Positions 1 to 11,938 of a stretch of DNA of 64,000 nt are shown one piece after another. A program made the position numbers and the translations under genes. A model generated the notes under the pieces. It ran no database searches. It saw nothing but the letters and a program-made list of their open reading frames with translations, and was not told the DNA's origin. Origin of the DNA: Sipunculus nudus (taxonomy: Eukaryota > Annelida > Sipuncula > Golfingiida > Sipunculidae); assembly GCA_026874595.1 (NCBI GenBank), contig CM049320.1:21709714-21773713 (forward strand), written 5' to 3'. Numbering within the stretch: the stretch's first letter is position 1; each line of letters starts with the position of its first letter.

Positions 1-181
1 GGAAAGATGACGGGATGTCACGTTGCAGGGGCGTAGCCCAGTCACATCCAGTACCCCCGTCCTCACAGAATTTTACTAGTAATTAAAATGATTTATTTTT
101 CCATAATCCAATCATGAAATTCTATAGCTGGTGTCCGCAGATTTGGGAATTATTACTACATTTCAGTAGGTTTGAACCTGG

Positions 182-183
<2 letters not shown>

Positions 184-242
<59 letters not shown>
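184..242. repeat. (TA)n microsatellite
   Basis: A nearly pure TA run of about 59 bases. It gives a meaningless Tyr-Ile open frame on the minus strand. Confidence 0.97.
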
Positions 243-245
<3 letters not shown>

Positions 246-682
246 TTTAATTGTAAATAAAAAATTATGTACAGAATTGTTGTGAGGTCTTGTAACATGA
301 TCTTTACCAATGTTTTGTAGGCGCCACTGTTAAAACGGTGGAGATGTAGGATCGCTTGTGATTTCAAAGAGCTGGATTTTATTCCTCCGTTTTCAACGCA
401 TTAGTGTTTCAAATAAACCTTAGTGTAATAGAAGCACTTGGTACTTTAAATACATCATGGGTCGAAGTTTCCGTGCTAGAGACAACCATTATTTTTTATC
501 TCTCTTTTGCATAAACCGGTTTGAAAATTCCCTGGTCCTAAAATCGTTCGTGTTTTTTATTCTAAAATATTTTGATGCTTAATAAATGTCATGGTTTCAT
601 GACGTGAAAGATTACTAGTATCAATAATGTGGCCTATTACACCATTTCAACTGCATCTGCATTTTTAAACTAAGCTGACTGA

Positions 683-1640
683 AAGTCATCTGAGCTATAG
701 TGACCACTCTTTGTTTGTCGTCCGTCCGTCCGTCTAGCCGTCTGTCCGTCCATCTCTCCGTCCATTAACCAGGTACAAATCGTAACCGCTGGGCCTGGAA
801 TCTTCTAATATCAAATGCTAGGAGGTCCATGAAAAAAGCTCCTTGGAAGCCTAAAATTGGGTGGCTGTTATTCATATTCTCCGAGCTAAGGGGCTCGGAA
901 GTACCCCCCATAATAATTAAAAAAATGATACAAAAGTTCCAGTATCTGAACAAGTAATGCATTTATCACCATGTTTCTTTGCATGCATATTGATCTTGGA
1001 GTTTGTCATCAGTTCCTGCAGATTGGTGGAGCAACCTGGATTTTTCCTAATTTTAACGCATTTTTTTTAAATATTTTTGTTAGACCTTCTTAAAAAAATG
1101 CAATCGTCCATTTACAGGGCACAAATCATAACAGAGCAAAAAAGTTCAGCAAAAAAAAAAAAAAAATCTCCTTGAAAAATCTTGAAAACTTTAAATTAAG
1201 TATTTGTTACACATATCCCTTGAGCTATAGGGCTTGTAAGTACCCCTCAGTATATTTAAAAATGTAATACAAAACCTCCAGTTTCTGAACAACTTATGCA
1301 TCCATTACCATGATTCTTTGCATGCATATCCATCATGGAGTGTTTCATCAGTTCCTTTAGACTAGTGGCGCCACCTCGATTTTTTTAATTTTACACATTT
1401 TCTATAATTTTTTTTATTTTTGAGACCTTCAATGATGATCCTAGAATTGCACCTAGAATATTCTAACGTGACATCCAGGGAGGTCCTAAAAATCACCCTA
1501 GAACCCTGAAATCTCGTCTCTGGTACCCATATCCTCCGAGTTATTCCTCAGTTGAATCGGGATACCATCTACAAAATATGGCATTTAAAATTCCTTTTGT
1601 GAATGTCTTCCTAGTCAGCTGAGCATCATGACCCCTGGGT
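683..1640 (+). repeat. Dispersed repeat of diverged ~340-bp tandem units with a GTCC-rich head
   Basis: The head runs from a GAGCTATAGTGACCAC-like motif into a GTCC/GTCT array at about 719-765. Units follow that share ordered blocks: a 'ggcacaaatc' block, 'ctccttggaa' and 'gagctatagg' blocks, and 'tttctttgcatgcatat' near 977 and again near 1314. A shorter third unit starts near 1470 with 'gacatccagggaggtcc' and ends 'gagcatcatgacccctgggtca'. The same blocks recur at 48540-49240, and the head recurs inverted at 33048-33125. No coding frame is evident, so it looks like a non-autonomous or satellite-like family. It lies upstream of, or within an intron of, the left SDR gene. Confidence 0.7.
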
Positions 1641-1705
1641 CACTTTGATTTGTTTTGCCAGACATGCATTATTAACGCTGCATATATCGTCTTGTTTACA
1701 AACAG

Positions 1706-1897
1706 GGTGCATCGTCAACGTGTCTTCCGCTAGCACTCAGCGTACGGTCAGTAGTTTGTGCTTCTCTTTTCTAAATGCTGAACCTGCAACGGCTATTTAT
1801 GAATGGAAACTAATACTTGACGTATAAATGATAAAGACTGTTGATTTTATTTTTGTACCTGATTTAGACGTTTATCCAGACCCTAACTGTAAAAAGC

Positions 1898-1958
<61 letters not shown>

Positions 1959-3537
1959 TTGTTCCTCTCCACAGTTTCCAGGATTTCTTTTCTACAGTGT
2001 ATCAAAGGCGGGTTTGGATCAGATGACAAAGTGCTCATCCACAGGTTCGTGTGCTATTAACTCAATGTCATATTAATGATCGACCAAACATTCATCAGCT
2101 TGGATTCAATAAAAGCAATCTTTTCAATGGCTTTATCTATTATAATTTAAAATTTGTGGATTTTCTTGATTGCTCTGGGTGCATATTAATGAACTGCAGG
2201 TAATTCTTGCTGAGAAAATGTCTTATAACGCTCCAGTGACGGATTGTGTATATATGTAACAATCGATCTGTAAAATCAGTCAATTTGTAATTTGACATGC
2301 AAATTATACATGAAGTCCTTATAACATTTTATTTCAGAATTAGCAGGAAAAGGAATCCGAGTGAACGCTGTGAAGTAAGTAGGAAACTATTATGATATTT
2401 TAAAAGGGTACTACGTGATATACACTACACTTCTTTCCCGTCTTTCTCTTTGTACGGCTGTTATTTCTCTCATTTTTTCAATAATATTTTTTATTTTTCT
2501 TTAATGAAGGGTAAACATTTAACATAAATTTTCTACTCAATAAATGAAATAATATTTTTTCTATACGAAAGGATTTTAATGCACAAAATTCATATGTTCA
2601 CATTATGATGACAAATGTTAATATCAGTTTTCCAGTTTCATGACAGATAACAAAAACCTTTGTTTGTGTCTCTTTCACCCATATGACCTCTTTCTCACTG
2701 AATTTACACATTTCTGAACAAAATATTATAAAAAAATCATGTATAAACTGTTGGAGCTCTTGTGCAACATAACAGTATAAAGAGATAAAACAAATAAATT
2801 AAAAAGAAAAAATAAATAACCAGTTCACAAATACTGTTACATTATTAATATTAAAATATTATTATCTTCTTTCTAGTCCGGGTACAACTAGAACCTCAAT
2901 TTATGATTCATTAGGAATAAGCCACACTGAATATGAAACGGTAGGTCTTCAAGAAAGCTATATTTGTATCCTTGAATTATATCAATAATTAACGATATTG
3001 AATCTTTACTTCTATCAGGCACATCCAATGTTTATGGTAAAAGAGACTCATTAGTATTTTTTAAGTAATCGTTCTTCAATATTACCTGTATGTTATGATC
3101 TATGTAGAATATTCGATAAAAGGGTTTCCCCATGATTTTTTTTATACCTGTTGACTACAAGAAGAAAACAAGTAAAATGCTATCCTCGCTGTATCAGAGT
3201 GTGCCATATATTTGTACTTTATGTTATATGTACATGTACCTGTTATTGCCAAATAAACTAACAACAAAATGATTTTCTTTCATTTTATTTGTAATTTATA
3301 TCCCCATTATGATTCACTTATTATGAAGAATAACAACTTTATTTTTATCTTTTTCTTGAGGTACTTGAAACTTCGATAGAAATCCAGCCGCTGAAACACC
3401 ACGGCATGCCTGAAGACATTGCGAAAGCGATATACTTCCTGGCGTCGGATGATGCTAAATTCATCACCGGGATCACGATGATAGTGGATGGAGGGATGTG
3501 CAATGTGGTCCAGGACCAAACATCGAAGATTAGATAG
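1706..3537 (+). CDS. SDR-family oxidoreductase, last five exons (5' part outside window)
   Basis: This is the C-terminal half of a classical short-chain dehydrogenase/reductase, an NAD(P)-dependent oxidoreductase. Five exons join in phase with AG/GT borders: 1706-1746, 1975-2044, 2338-2374, 2877-2940 and 3361-3537 (stop TAG). Exon 1 encodes CIVNVSSAS, the catalytic-serine strand. Exon 2 encodes YSVSK, the catalytic Tyr-x3-Lys. Exons 3 and 4 read GIRVNAVNPG, the usual loop after the active site. The last exon ends with PEDIAKAIYFLASDD and ITGITMIVDGG, the family's closing helix and strand. All catalytic residues visible are intact and no stop interrupts the frame. The first exon starts in mid-codon, so the cofactor-binding exons lie before base 1. 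The substrate cannot be told; FabG-like or 17-beta-HSD-like reductases are the nearest type. Its introns contain (TA)n just before exon 2. Confidence 0.88.
1898..1954. repeat. (TA)n inside an SDR intron
   Basis: A TA run ending 20 bases before the 3' splice site of the exon at 1975. The pyrimidine tract and AG are squeezed between it and the exon. Confidence 0.95.
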
Positions 3538-3835
3538 GGCTTTGGTAAAACTAATAGCACGTGGTGATACATCGCCGGACGTAGCCTTTTTGCCGCGAGG
3601 GACGGTCGCAAAAATTGCGGCCCATGTAACGAAATATTACAAAACCTCGAAACATAAGGAACCATTTCTCGTCAAAATTCATTTTTATAGGCTTTTACTT
3701 TACAACAACGCAATTATAACGATGAATTAATTAACAGAGAATTTGTTGCCACAAATTAAAGCTCTTTGCTTATGTAAATCGAAAGATCGCTCTGACTTCC
3801 AACAAGTATATTTTATTATGAAGTTCCCAGAAACA

Positions 3836-3841
3836 AATAAA
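3836..3841 (+). terminator. Candidate polyadenylation signal of the left SDR gene
   Basis: This is the first canonical AATAAA after the SDR stop codon, about 300 bases downstream, in AT-rich DNA. It fits a short 3' untranslated region. A hexamer alone is weak evidence in DNA this AT-rich. Confidence 0.35.
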
Positions 3842-6000
3842 ATGTAACACAAAAACATTACACTTCAGGATGCACAAGTAATGTGGTAAAATAATTTATG
3901 ATTAGCTCAGTCCAACATGGTGAAACCTAACCTGACGAGTGTTATTTAATTCACAACGCATATAAATAATTTGTCACTTTTATAATTCCATCTCCTTTAT
4001 CGCATATGAAAGCAGCTACAACTAATAGGGCTCTGCGATATGCACGGTGCTGCAGCAAGCAAGACACACTTTAGTCTTTACTCGAAACGCGGAGGTTGTT
4101 ACATAAGTTATATGTGTGTAGGGTATGATTAATGTTTCAGATAAAAAAAATGAAATGTTTAGATAAACATATCAATATATAACAATATCCTCATAGTCAA
4201 AATATTACTGTAATTCAAGGCTACGTCAATTTTATTTAAGAATAAGTGATTATATTCTGCACTTTGAGCAGTTTTATCTATGAACTATGATTTTTCAGTA
4301 TTTCATTAAACATTAAGTAATTTTATCATTTAATATATATTATCGAATACTTACAAAAGGTTTTCGGTTCACCTTAGTTCTGAAAGTTCTATGAACCCGC
4401 GTTGTGTATGACACTGTGCCATACATCATTCCAAAGTTTATTGTTCCCGCAGTGACCTAGCTGATATGAGAATAAATAATTTTTAATGTACACATCACTT
4501 TGAGTGATTTTTGCGTGTTTTATGATTTGCGTGAATGTTACCAACGAAAACGCCGAACTGCCTTCGGCAAAGACCTGATTGCCTGTGTGGATTAAGGATT
4601 AAGGACTAATGTGCATTAGAATAACCCTTGCTTTCAATAACGGATTTTAGCATGTTTGGCCTGACATTTGACCTAAGCTCAGACCCACATGCGCTGTCAG
4701 TAAATGTGAAAAAAAAAAACAAGTGACTCTCGCTTTATGAAAAGAAGGGGTTAAACGAAGGATTGTAAATGACAAAACCTAATTTTACATTATTTGGTCT
4801 AAAGGATGACCAATAAGATTTTCCATAAATTAAATTAAAAACAGCACCACAGGCTGAGGTGTTGATCGACGGTTCCGCATGTTATGAGGGCGCTGTATAT
4901 TTAGGCCTATGCCGGTTTTGGACGTACGTCTTTTGGTATACAATTGGTTATCAAGTGCGCTGATTTTACCGCCGCACTGTGTATGTTTCGCCTGAGTTTC
5001 TTTTGTATACAGATACATTAATTAGTTTCACAGAAATATTATCACCGTTCCCTGACAACATTTCAAGTTGAATCCAGTGAGCTGATGAAATACCATGTGC
5101 AAGTACCCACAAACGGTGGAACTTAAAATCAGAATCTGCAGTGTTCAATAGTTTATGCCTGATCACAGGAAAACTCCCATTTATGGACTTCCCTTGTCCC
5201 CAATACATGTTTTAAGAACACGTGCCTCTCTGTTTTAAACCTCGGTTTCACAGGAGCCTAAATGTTGACACATCTTTTTCACACTCCAGTACTGGAGCAA
5301 TGTCCATTGTCCAGGGGTTTTATATAATTAAAAAATAGACGGTCTGGCAAATGAGATTTATATTGGTATATATATACACACATTAGAGTCAAGTGGCTTT
5401 ACATGGTTGTGGCTACCTTAGGTATCATGCTGCATATCTGCAACAATTATCAGGTCACATGTAATTGAACCTGTAATCAGAGAAACAGAATTTAAGTATC
5501 TTTATAAAGTAAGTTACCGGTATCAGTAAGGGAGGGACATTAAACAGACACTGGGTCACACACATAGTACGTGCAATTTGACATGGCAGTATTAATAACA
5601 GATATGGTAGCAGATATAGCAGGATGCGCAATAATAGTATGTAGTTTAGCACAATTTGTTTTAGTTGATTTCGGGGTCAGACTTGCTGGCATTGTATAAA
5701 ACTGCAAAGTCCAGATGGTTTCTGGTTGGCTTAAATATTCTGAGTCAGAGAGAGAGAGCATCATACAGGGTCCTAAAAATAATATCGGAACTTTTGGCAG
5801 ATGGCGGCAGGTGGATACGAGTTCTGCTCGTTTATTCAGCATACTGGTCGGTTCAGCAGCGGCGTTACCATTTTCTCTGAGACACAGATATCACATCGCC
5901 ATGTCCCGCATATATGGTGATGCACGCTGGGCAGTACTCCATTTGGCCCTTGTAATCCAGGTGTTGGTTTTTGAGATCTAACATATATTTGGACATATAA
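3842..6000. other. AT-rich intergenic DNA, no gene supported
   Basis: Short overlapping frames occur near 4830-5208 and 5455-5981, on both strands and in several frames. None shows a recognisable domain or splice pattern. The stretch 5665-5960 is more GC-rich than its surroundings but overlapping frames on both strands argue against a real gene. Confidence 0.5.
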
Positions 6001-6005
6001 ATAAT

Positions 6006-6036
6006 TATATATATATATATTTATAAATGTATATAT

Positions 6037-6072
<36 letters not shown>
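6006..6072. repeat. Interrupted (TA)n tract
   Basis: TA runs broken by short 'tttataaatg' and 'tatgttt' interruptions. Confidence 0.92.
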
Positions 6073-6075
<3 letters not shown>

Positions 6076-6290
6076 TATTATTCTGCAAGTGTGTACATGA
6101 AAAAAAACAAAACAAAACAGAACGACTCGAGCATGGTGAATGCATAAAAACTGTCACATCTACTTAATGGTGGCTTATCACACCTGCATGTTTATGACCA
6201 CTCCTCTTGTAGGCCTATACCGGTCACCATTCCAGTATTCTAACTATGGGTTATGACCGCTAATTCAGTATCCCGACTCTGTTCAGGTAG

Positions 6291-6505
6291 CCTGATCACT
6301 CTGTTATGACCCCTACTCAGGTAACCTGATCACTCTGTTATGACGACTACTCAGTTAACCTGATCACTGTGTTATGACCACTACTCAGGTAACCTGATCG
6401 CCCTGTTATGACCACTATTCAGGTAACCTGATCACTCTGTTATGACCACTACTCAGGTAACCTGATCACTCTGTTATGACCACCAATCAGGTAACCAGTT
6501 GAGCA
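6291..6505. repeat. 34-bp minisatellite, about six units
   Basis: Copies of a 34-bp unit built on CCTGATCACTCTGTTATGAC begin at 6291, 6325, 6359, 6393, 6427 and 6461, with the partial last unit at 6495. A degenerate unit precedes them near 6250. The array abuts the broken end of the LINE whose reverse transcriptase starts at about 6505. Confidence 0.93.
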
Positions 6506-6525
6506 AAGATATCCCACTGTGGTTA

Positions 6526-7218
6526 TCACAGCTCTGTCTGTTTCCTTTCTGCTTGTATAGGTGGACAGTGGAAGAGTCTTTGAATTCTTGTGGCAGTGTA
6601 CTTTTCTAAGAAAAAAAGCAGGAACAACCCATGGAGTTTCTGTATCAATGTGGGACCGCCGGTCATAAATATTTCAACAGGAATGGCATCAGAGCCTGGG
6701 GCTTTATCACATGAGAGTTGTTTAATGACCTTTTTCCACTTCTTGGAGTGAGGGTATGATGTCGAGAGCATCGATTGTTTCCACTTTGGGCAGGTGAGCT
6801 ATGGCATCGTCATTGATGAAAGAGGGACGATTCAAAACGGACATGAAGTGCTCTACCCAATTGTTCAGGATCTTCGCACGCTCAGTGATCAAGGCTTATC
6901 TATCAGCACGCAGAACAGGAGATGTGCCAGAAGACTGCGGTCCATACGCAACTTTGAGAGCGTTATTGAATCTTTTAGAGTCATGCATATCCGCGTATCT
7001 CTGGATCTCTGCTGATTTGTCTCTAAGCCAGGTTTCTTGCATGTTGCGAAGTTTAGTCTTGACCAAACGGCGGATGTCTTTGAAGGCAGCTTTCTTTGAG
7101 GTGGGGTCCTGTTAGTACACAAGATGAAGCCTGTGTTTTTCTGTGAGGAGCTCTTGGATCTGGTCATCGTTCTCATCAAACCAGTCCTGGTTCCTCTTAG
7201 TTGTTTGTCCAAGGACAT
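6526..7218 (-). pseudogene. LINE A reverse-transcriptase fragment
   Basis: This fragment holds the linker and the first RT blocks only. KAPGSDAIPVEIF (6526-6771) corresponds to the conserved block seen across LINE RTs. Before it, 6889-7218 holds a basic linker in a drifting frame. It breaks off after the 'SLLN' block, so fingers and palm are incomplete and the enzyme cannot work. Confidence 0.75.
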
Positions 7219-7366
7219 CCAGTGAGGTTTAGTGGACTAACTGTCTAAACGCTTCCCAGTTATCTATGATATCTAACTTGTCAAAGTGTAGCTCCGTTAG
7301 CTTCCTTTTGAGGTCAGTAACGAGGAATGAGACATTCTTGTCCACTCTCAACTTGACATTGATGCG

Positions 7367-8130
7367 CTATAGTGTTTTCTTACCTTGGGGCCAACGTTTA
7401 GCTTGAATGTTGAAGATCAGCTTTGAGATGACAAGTCTGTGATCTGTCGGACACTCAGCACTACACATAGCCTGCGTGATTGTGACATCCTGTCTGTCGC
7501 CTTTCCTGGTAATAACGTAGTCCATCAAATGCCAGTGTTTCGACCTAAGATGCATCCACGTGGCCTTGTTGCGATTTTGTTGACGAAATACAGTTTTGTT
7601 ATCGGGAGGTAATGAGTAGTACAGGCCCTAAGGAGTAGTAGGTCCATTGCTGTTGCACTTGCCGATGCCATTTCTGCCAATGACTCCCTCCAAGGCCTGA
7701 TGGTCTGTTCCAGCTCTGCCTCTGAACTCGCCGAGAATGACCAGTTTTTGCCTTTGGGTACGGATGCAATATGAGAATTTAGCCCTTGGTAGAATTTGTC
7801 CTTGATACTGTCTGGATTTGTCATAGTAGGGGCATATGAGCTAATCAGCGTAGCCTTTTTGTTCTTACCTTCTCGCAGTTGTAGCGTTATGAGGCGGTCA
7901 TTGATGCCTTTGGGTAGGCCAGTCAGACTGCGAATCAGTTTGGTCTCGATGGTGAAACCGACTCCTGATTCAAGTCGCTCATCAATACTTCGTCCACTCT
8001 AGAAGAATGTGTAGCCTCCTTTGTTCTTAGTGAGCTGTCCTTCCTCAGCCAGGCGGGTTCCTTTTAGGGCTGCGATGTCAATATTGTAGCGACCCAAATC
8101 TCATGCTACAATTACAGTTCGTCTGCCAGG
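7367..8130 (-). pseudogene. LINE A AP-endonuclease fragment (copy 1)
   Basis: This is an endonuclease domain that would nick target DNA. The frame 7525-7824 starts with TNPDSIKDKFYQGLNSHIA, a typical mid-domain helix, then slips; the rest is legible in another frame. The C-terminal DYVI and TDHR blocks are at 7367-7555. An in-frame stop after YTFF and frameshifts show it is dead. The matching copy 2 stops at 17808. Confidence 0.75.
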
Positions 8131-8880
8131 TCTGTCTGCGTTGCGATTGTCCATGAGGGTACGCACGTTCCACGATGCGAGGGTAAATGATGTTACATTT
8201 CTATTATTCACTTGCTTTCGACAGCTGTACGGGCTTTTCTTGTCCCTTCCTCATGCCATGGAGATAAGTAGTACATTCCTAAAGAGGGCTGGTCAGTCAC
8301 TCAACGGGACTGCTGGGTTCCACCACTGCATCGGTCAGTGAAAGACCACCCTGTGGCCTGAGCCGCCTGTGTGCAGGTTCACGGCTGCAGCTTCCAGTGT
8401 ATCCACACCTGCTACACCCTCGCTCCACCATCGCCAGAGGTCTTCAGATGAACTTTCAACTACTGCTTGATACAACATGATTTGCGCGTGACTTGTTTTA
8501 AAGTAAGGAGAGCTTGCGCAGCACTATCCGCACTGTCGCGCTTCCTGATACATCAGGATCCAGACCAAGACGTGGTCAAGACAGCTGGATCAGACCGTAG
8601 GATTTGCCGGAACCTTGTCAGAATTGAAACAAGGAACCGTCTACGGGGCTTCACTCCAATATTTCTGTCAGGGTTGTTTCCCTTAGATACCTCGCAGGTA
8701 AGGTTGGCCTGGGTCTGCTAGGTACCTAGTATCCAATGTGAGCGACTGGGAGGCACTGTGACAGTCTTGACTTAGCAGAAGCTATGTACCACCAGGAAGC
8801 ACTTACTCAGCCTTCTTTTCGGTCTGGAGACCTAGATGGCGGCTGCAGCTGAAAGCTAGAAGACAAAGCAGCTACACTGC

Positions 8881-9590
8881 ACTAGAACACTAAACACTAA
8901 CCTAAGCCCTTTGCATGCACTTCACCAGGTTAACAGCCTTTACTCACCATCTGAAGATGATAAATTCAGAAAACAATATATATTAAGAGTATTAACCCTA
9001 TAAAGTATGAAAAAAAATATAAAAAAAATAAAAAGTATACAGAGGCAGCACTGGAATTGATCATCATTCACCACCAGATGGTAGAACCGCCTGGCACCTA
9101 CCTGAGGATATATATCAGCCCTGAACTACATGCATGCAAAAGGGTATATTTGAGATGCTGGATAACATATAGTTGGAAAAAACAGCTAGGTTGATATAAT
9201 GGACTGAGTCTGTCAAATTATACTAGGTGTTTGTAACAGAAATAAAAATCAAGGACATCTTTTCCACCTTTACTTCTTCATGGTTAGGTGATCTAAAATC
9301 ACATTTAGATATTTTGACAATGTTCTTATATGTTGTCCAGTTTTATTGAACTCTGCAGATAACAAAAGTCTGTACTCTATTTTAATTCTTAAGCACAATT
9401 TATGATCGCTGATCCAACACTCCTGGATGACTGTATGTATCACTTAGAGTTTAAAAAAATTAAAGAAATTAATTATATGTACCAAACGATATAATTTATG
9501 GTAATTCGTGCGTTTATTTTAATAATCCATAAAATTTCCCGACTGGACCTTTTAAAATTCTGAAACTGCAAATTACAGCTGGGTAAGGCA
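8881..9590. other. Non-coding spacer inside duplication copy 1
   Basis: AT-rich sequence repeated in copy 2 near 19020-19680. No frame with a recognisable product is present in either copy. Confidence 0.55.
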
Positions 9591-10050
9591 TTACATATCA
9601 TTGAGTACAGTGGTAAAGGATTATATGTAAGAGTAGAATTCATTTTCAGGTCATGGGCAAGCAGTGGAATTTCTGACAATTTTAAACATTATATGGAGCA
9701 TTACATCCTGTGTTATAAAGTATGTGCATCAGAAAATCAATGAGTCTTTTTTTATAGCGGATTCGATATGGACTCGAACTACATTTCTCACGCTCAGACC
9801 TCATAGTCCTGCTTACTTTCTAGATCCAGGACCCTCGTATATCTTAAATAAATCAACTCCAGTCTCCGAACTCAAGTCCAGGTGTGGACCTGAGTCCCAG
9901 ATACCTGTATGTCCCTTCTGATCGCTCTCCTAAATGTTTTATTGAGGAAACATAATATACATGAAACACATAAATGATCAGATAAAATGATTTTTTTTAT
10001 TTCTGACATCAAAAGTGATCTTCCGAAGGTCTGACAACAGACGATATTTT
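9590..10050. repeat. Segment with older homologue elsewhere, tRNA-like box (copy 1)
   Basis: This part of the unit also resembles 33650-34140: shared blocks are 'gagtacag', 'gcagtgg(g)aatt(t/c)c', 'gtatgtg...cag', a ccag(t/g)..cgaactcaag-like block and 'gtgatcttccg'. At about 9770 the minus strand reads GTAGTTCGAGTCC, close to a Pol III B box. No intact tRNA can be folded by eye. The matching copy 2 piece is 19690-20150. Confidence 0.5.
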
Positions 10051-11938
10051 CTCGCTACATAAATTCAATGTTATCACTGAAAATACTATAAGGTCATCAT
10101 AAACCTATGCAAGAGTAATACAGTGACCTGTTACAACTCCACACGTGCACCTCTTTATCTCTCACCTTCACCTTTACCTAATTACCTAAATAACGGATTT
10201 TAAGTTCCAATGACCTGTTACGTACTTTACTCAATCTAAGACGCATTCAGTTTAAATACTTCATTTTTATATTACAACTTGGATGATTTATTCGAAATAA
10301 TCTAAGAGCAACATTTTATGTCAACTATTCTGTGCCTTGTCTAAAAATTATATAAAACATATAATAGTAAATGATTGAAACTAAAGTCTGATCTGTAACC
10401 GACCAACATGGCACAATTGCAAACAACGGAAAAAGAAACAAAAGAGACAGAAGACGTTTGAACTACCTCAGAAGCCAATCTCGTGTTTATAATACCAAAA
10501 ACTGTTTAGTTTGGTTGAAAGGGTTAGTTGGCAGAGACATGTTTCAGGCAGTTAGCGATAATCAGTGACTGTGTCAAAGGTAAACTTTGTTCCTTTTGGC
10601 ACAACAGCCAGAAATCACCGGTGCTCGGTTCTCAAGGATCGTGCGTCCGAAAAAAAAAATCCGAGCGTCACAGACGCTTACTTAGGAAATTCCTGAAAGC
10701 CCTGTGATATTTAAATAATATAACTGAACAATATGTGATCATGTGTTTAGAATTAAATACTTTACTAGGCAGTATTAGAAATTTTGTCTTAGTTGGCTTG
10801 CTTGTTGATCAAATGTGTGGGGGAATGTCAATGACTCGCAGGAAACAATAACGACATTTAGATATTACGGGAATAATGAAAATTCTGATTAGCATTACAT
10901 GTATTTCTAAAAATTTTGCCTATGCACATTTAGTTTTCCAAAAGTCATTCGGAGATATGAAGTGACACTGCTGTTCTAGCAAGCAGAGCTCAGATGTGAT
11001 CAAACCATCAAGTTCAAACATCTTGTCTAAATATTACATTCAACAGTTTAAAGTAGTATATTTGTGGTCTCTGACTGTTAACTTAAGCAGGTTTTTAGAT
11101 GCTTACTGCCTCCAGTACTGTTCTTTTAGGACATCCCTTCTAAGGGTTTACGCTAAACATACAAGTTATTATGAAACAATTACTTTTTGCTAAATAATTG
11201 CGGGTATTTCATGTACTCAGTCCCATGCTCATATTGAACAAAGATATCCCAGAGAGCTCTTGGTATCATGCATTGACGAGTCATGTATGCATTAGTTTTA
11301 AAACTGATAGTTAAAATCAATATTGTTTGTATCTTAACGTGGCATATTCCACAAAGCCAGTAATCATTACAAGTAGTGATATAAATGAAGATATACTGAG
11401 TTAAAATGCACGAAACTGAGCATGAGTGTGTGATTGAACAGGTGAGATAGGGTGACAGTTGCAAATTACGTTCATTTTGATAGTCGGCTGTACAAAGTTC
11501 AACAAATCCAATATTCTTGACTGTATTAAAAAACTTGAGCAATCCAGCTGGACAACTCCTGCACCAACTGAATCAAAGATAACGGATTAGAGGGTAACGG
11601 GTGATAAATGCACAGACCTGGCTTTACCGTTTCCTTTAAAGGGGTGTAATCAAGTATCTGACCTTTATAAACTAAAGGGAATCCCTTGAAACTTTTGCTT
11701 GTTTTGTTGATATCAATATGTGGGTGCCCGCCAAAAAAATCGAAATAAATTCAGCAAGGGCAGCTAAGTCAGAGGAAGTCAGCTAAGGAAGTCAGAAATC
11801 ACAAACTTTTTTTAAAAGTTAGGTGGATGGGCAACTTTTAAATCTCAGAATCTATTTCATCAGTATTAAATATTCTTTATCGATGCATTTCTTATTGATT
11901 AAGTAAGAATAATATGCTTTCACAATGGTTTCTAATAT
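10051..11938. other. Non-coding spacer before satellite array A
   Basis: AT-rich DNA, conserved with copy 2 (20150-22248). Small frames such as 11180-11542 on the minus strand exist in both copies but differ at many residues and have no recognisable domain. Confidence 0.5.

Larger units (their letters stand above)
6503..8880 (-). mobile_element. LINE A: degenerate non-LTR retrotransposon, 3'-truncated
   Basis: Read on the minus strand from about 8130, a frame gives IDIAALKGTRLAEEGQL and GLPKGINDRLITL, the N-terminal half of an AP-type endonuclease of the kind often named craniofacial-development-protein-2-like. Near 7750 a shifted frame reads LVILGEF and GTDHQALEGVIG. At 7367-7555 comes HLRSKHWHLMDYVI with TDHRLVISKL. 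At 6545-6740 comes KAPGSDAIPVEIF, the first reverse-transcriptase block, then a frame reading NHSGISLLN at the break. The catalytic YADD block and all downstream sequence are missing. Several frameshifts and stops make it non-functional. The part 8140-8880 is probably 5' leader. The left edge of the 10-kb duplication falls inside its endonuclease. Confidence 0.85.

Noticed and set aside
122-367. Open frames rich in Ile-Tyr, also at 1828-2076, 15038-15250, 21795-22139, 32747-33013 and 51326-51568
   Set aside because: They are produced by (TA)n microsatellites, which have no stop in the Tyr-Ile frame.
5455-5981. Cluster of overlapping ORFs on both strands
   Set aside because: All frames overlap one another, none has a recognisable motif, and no splice sites support them.
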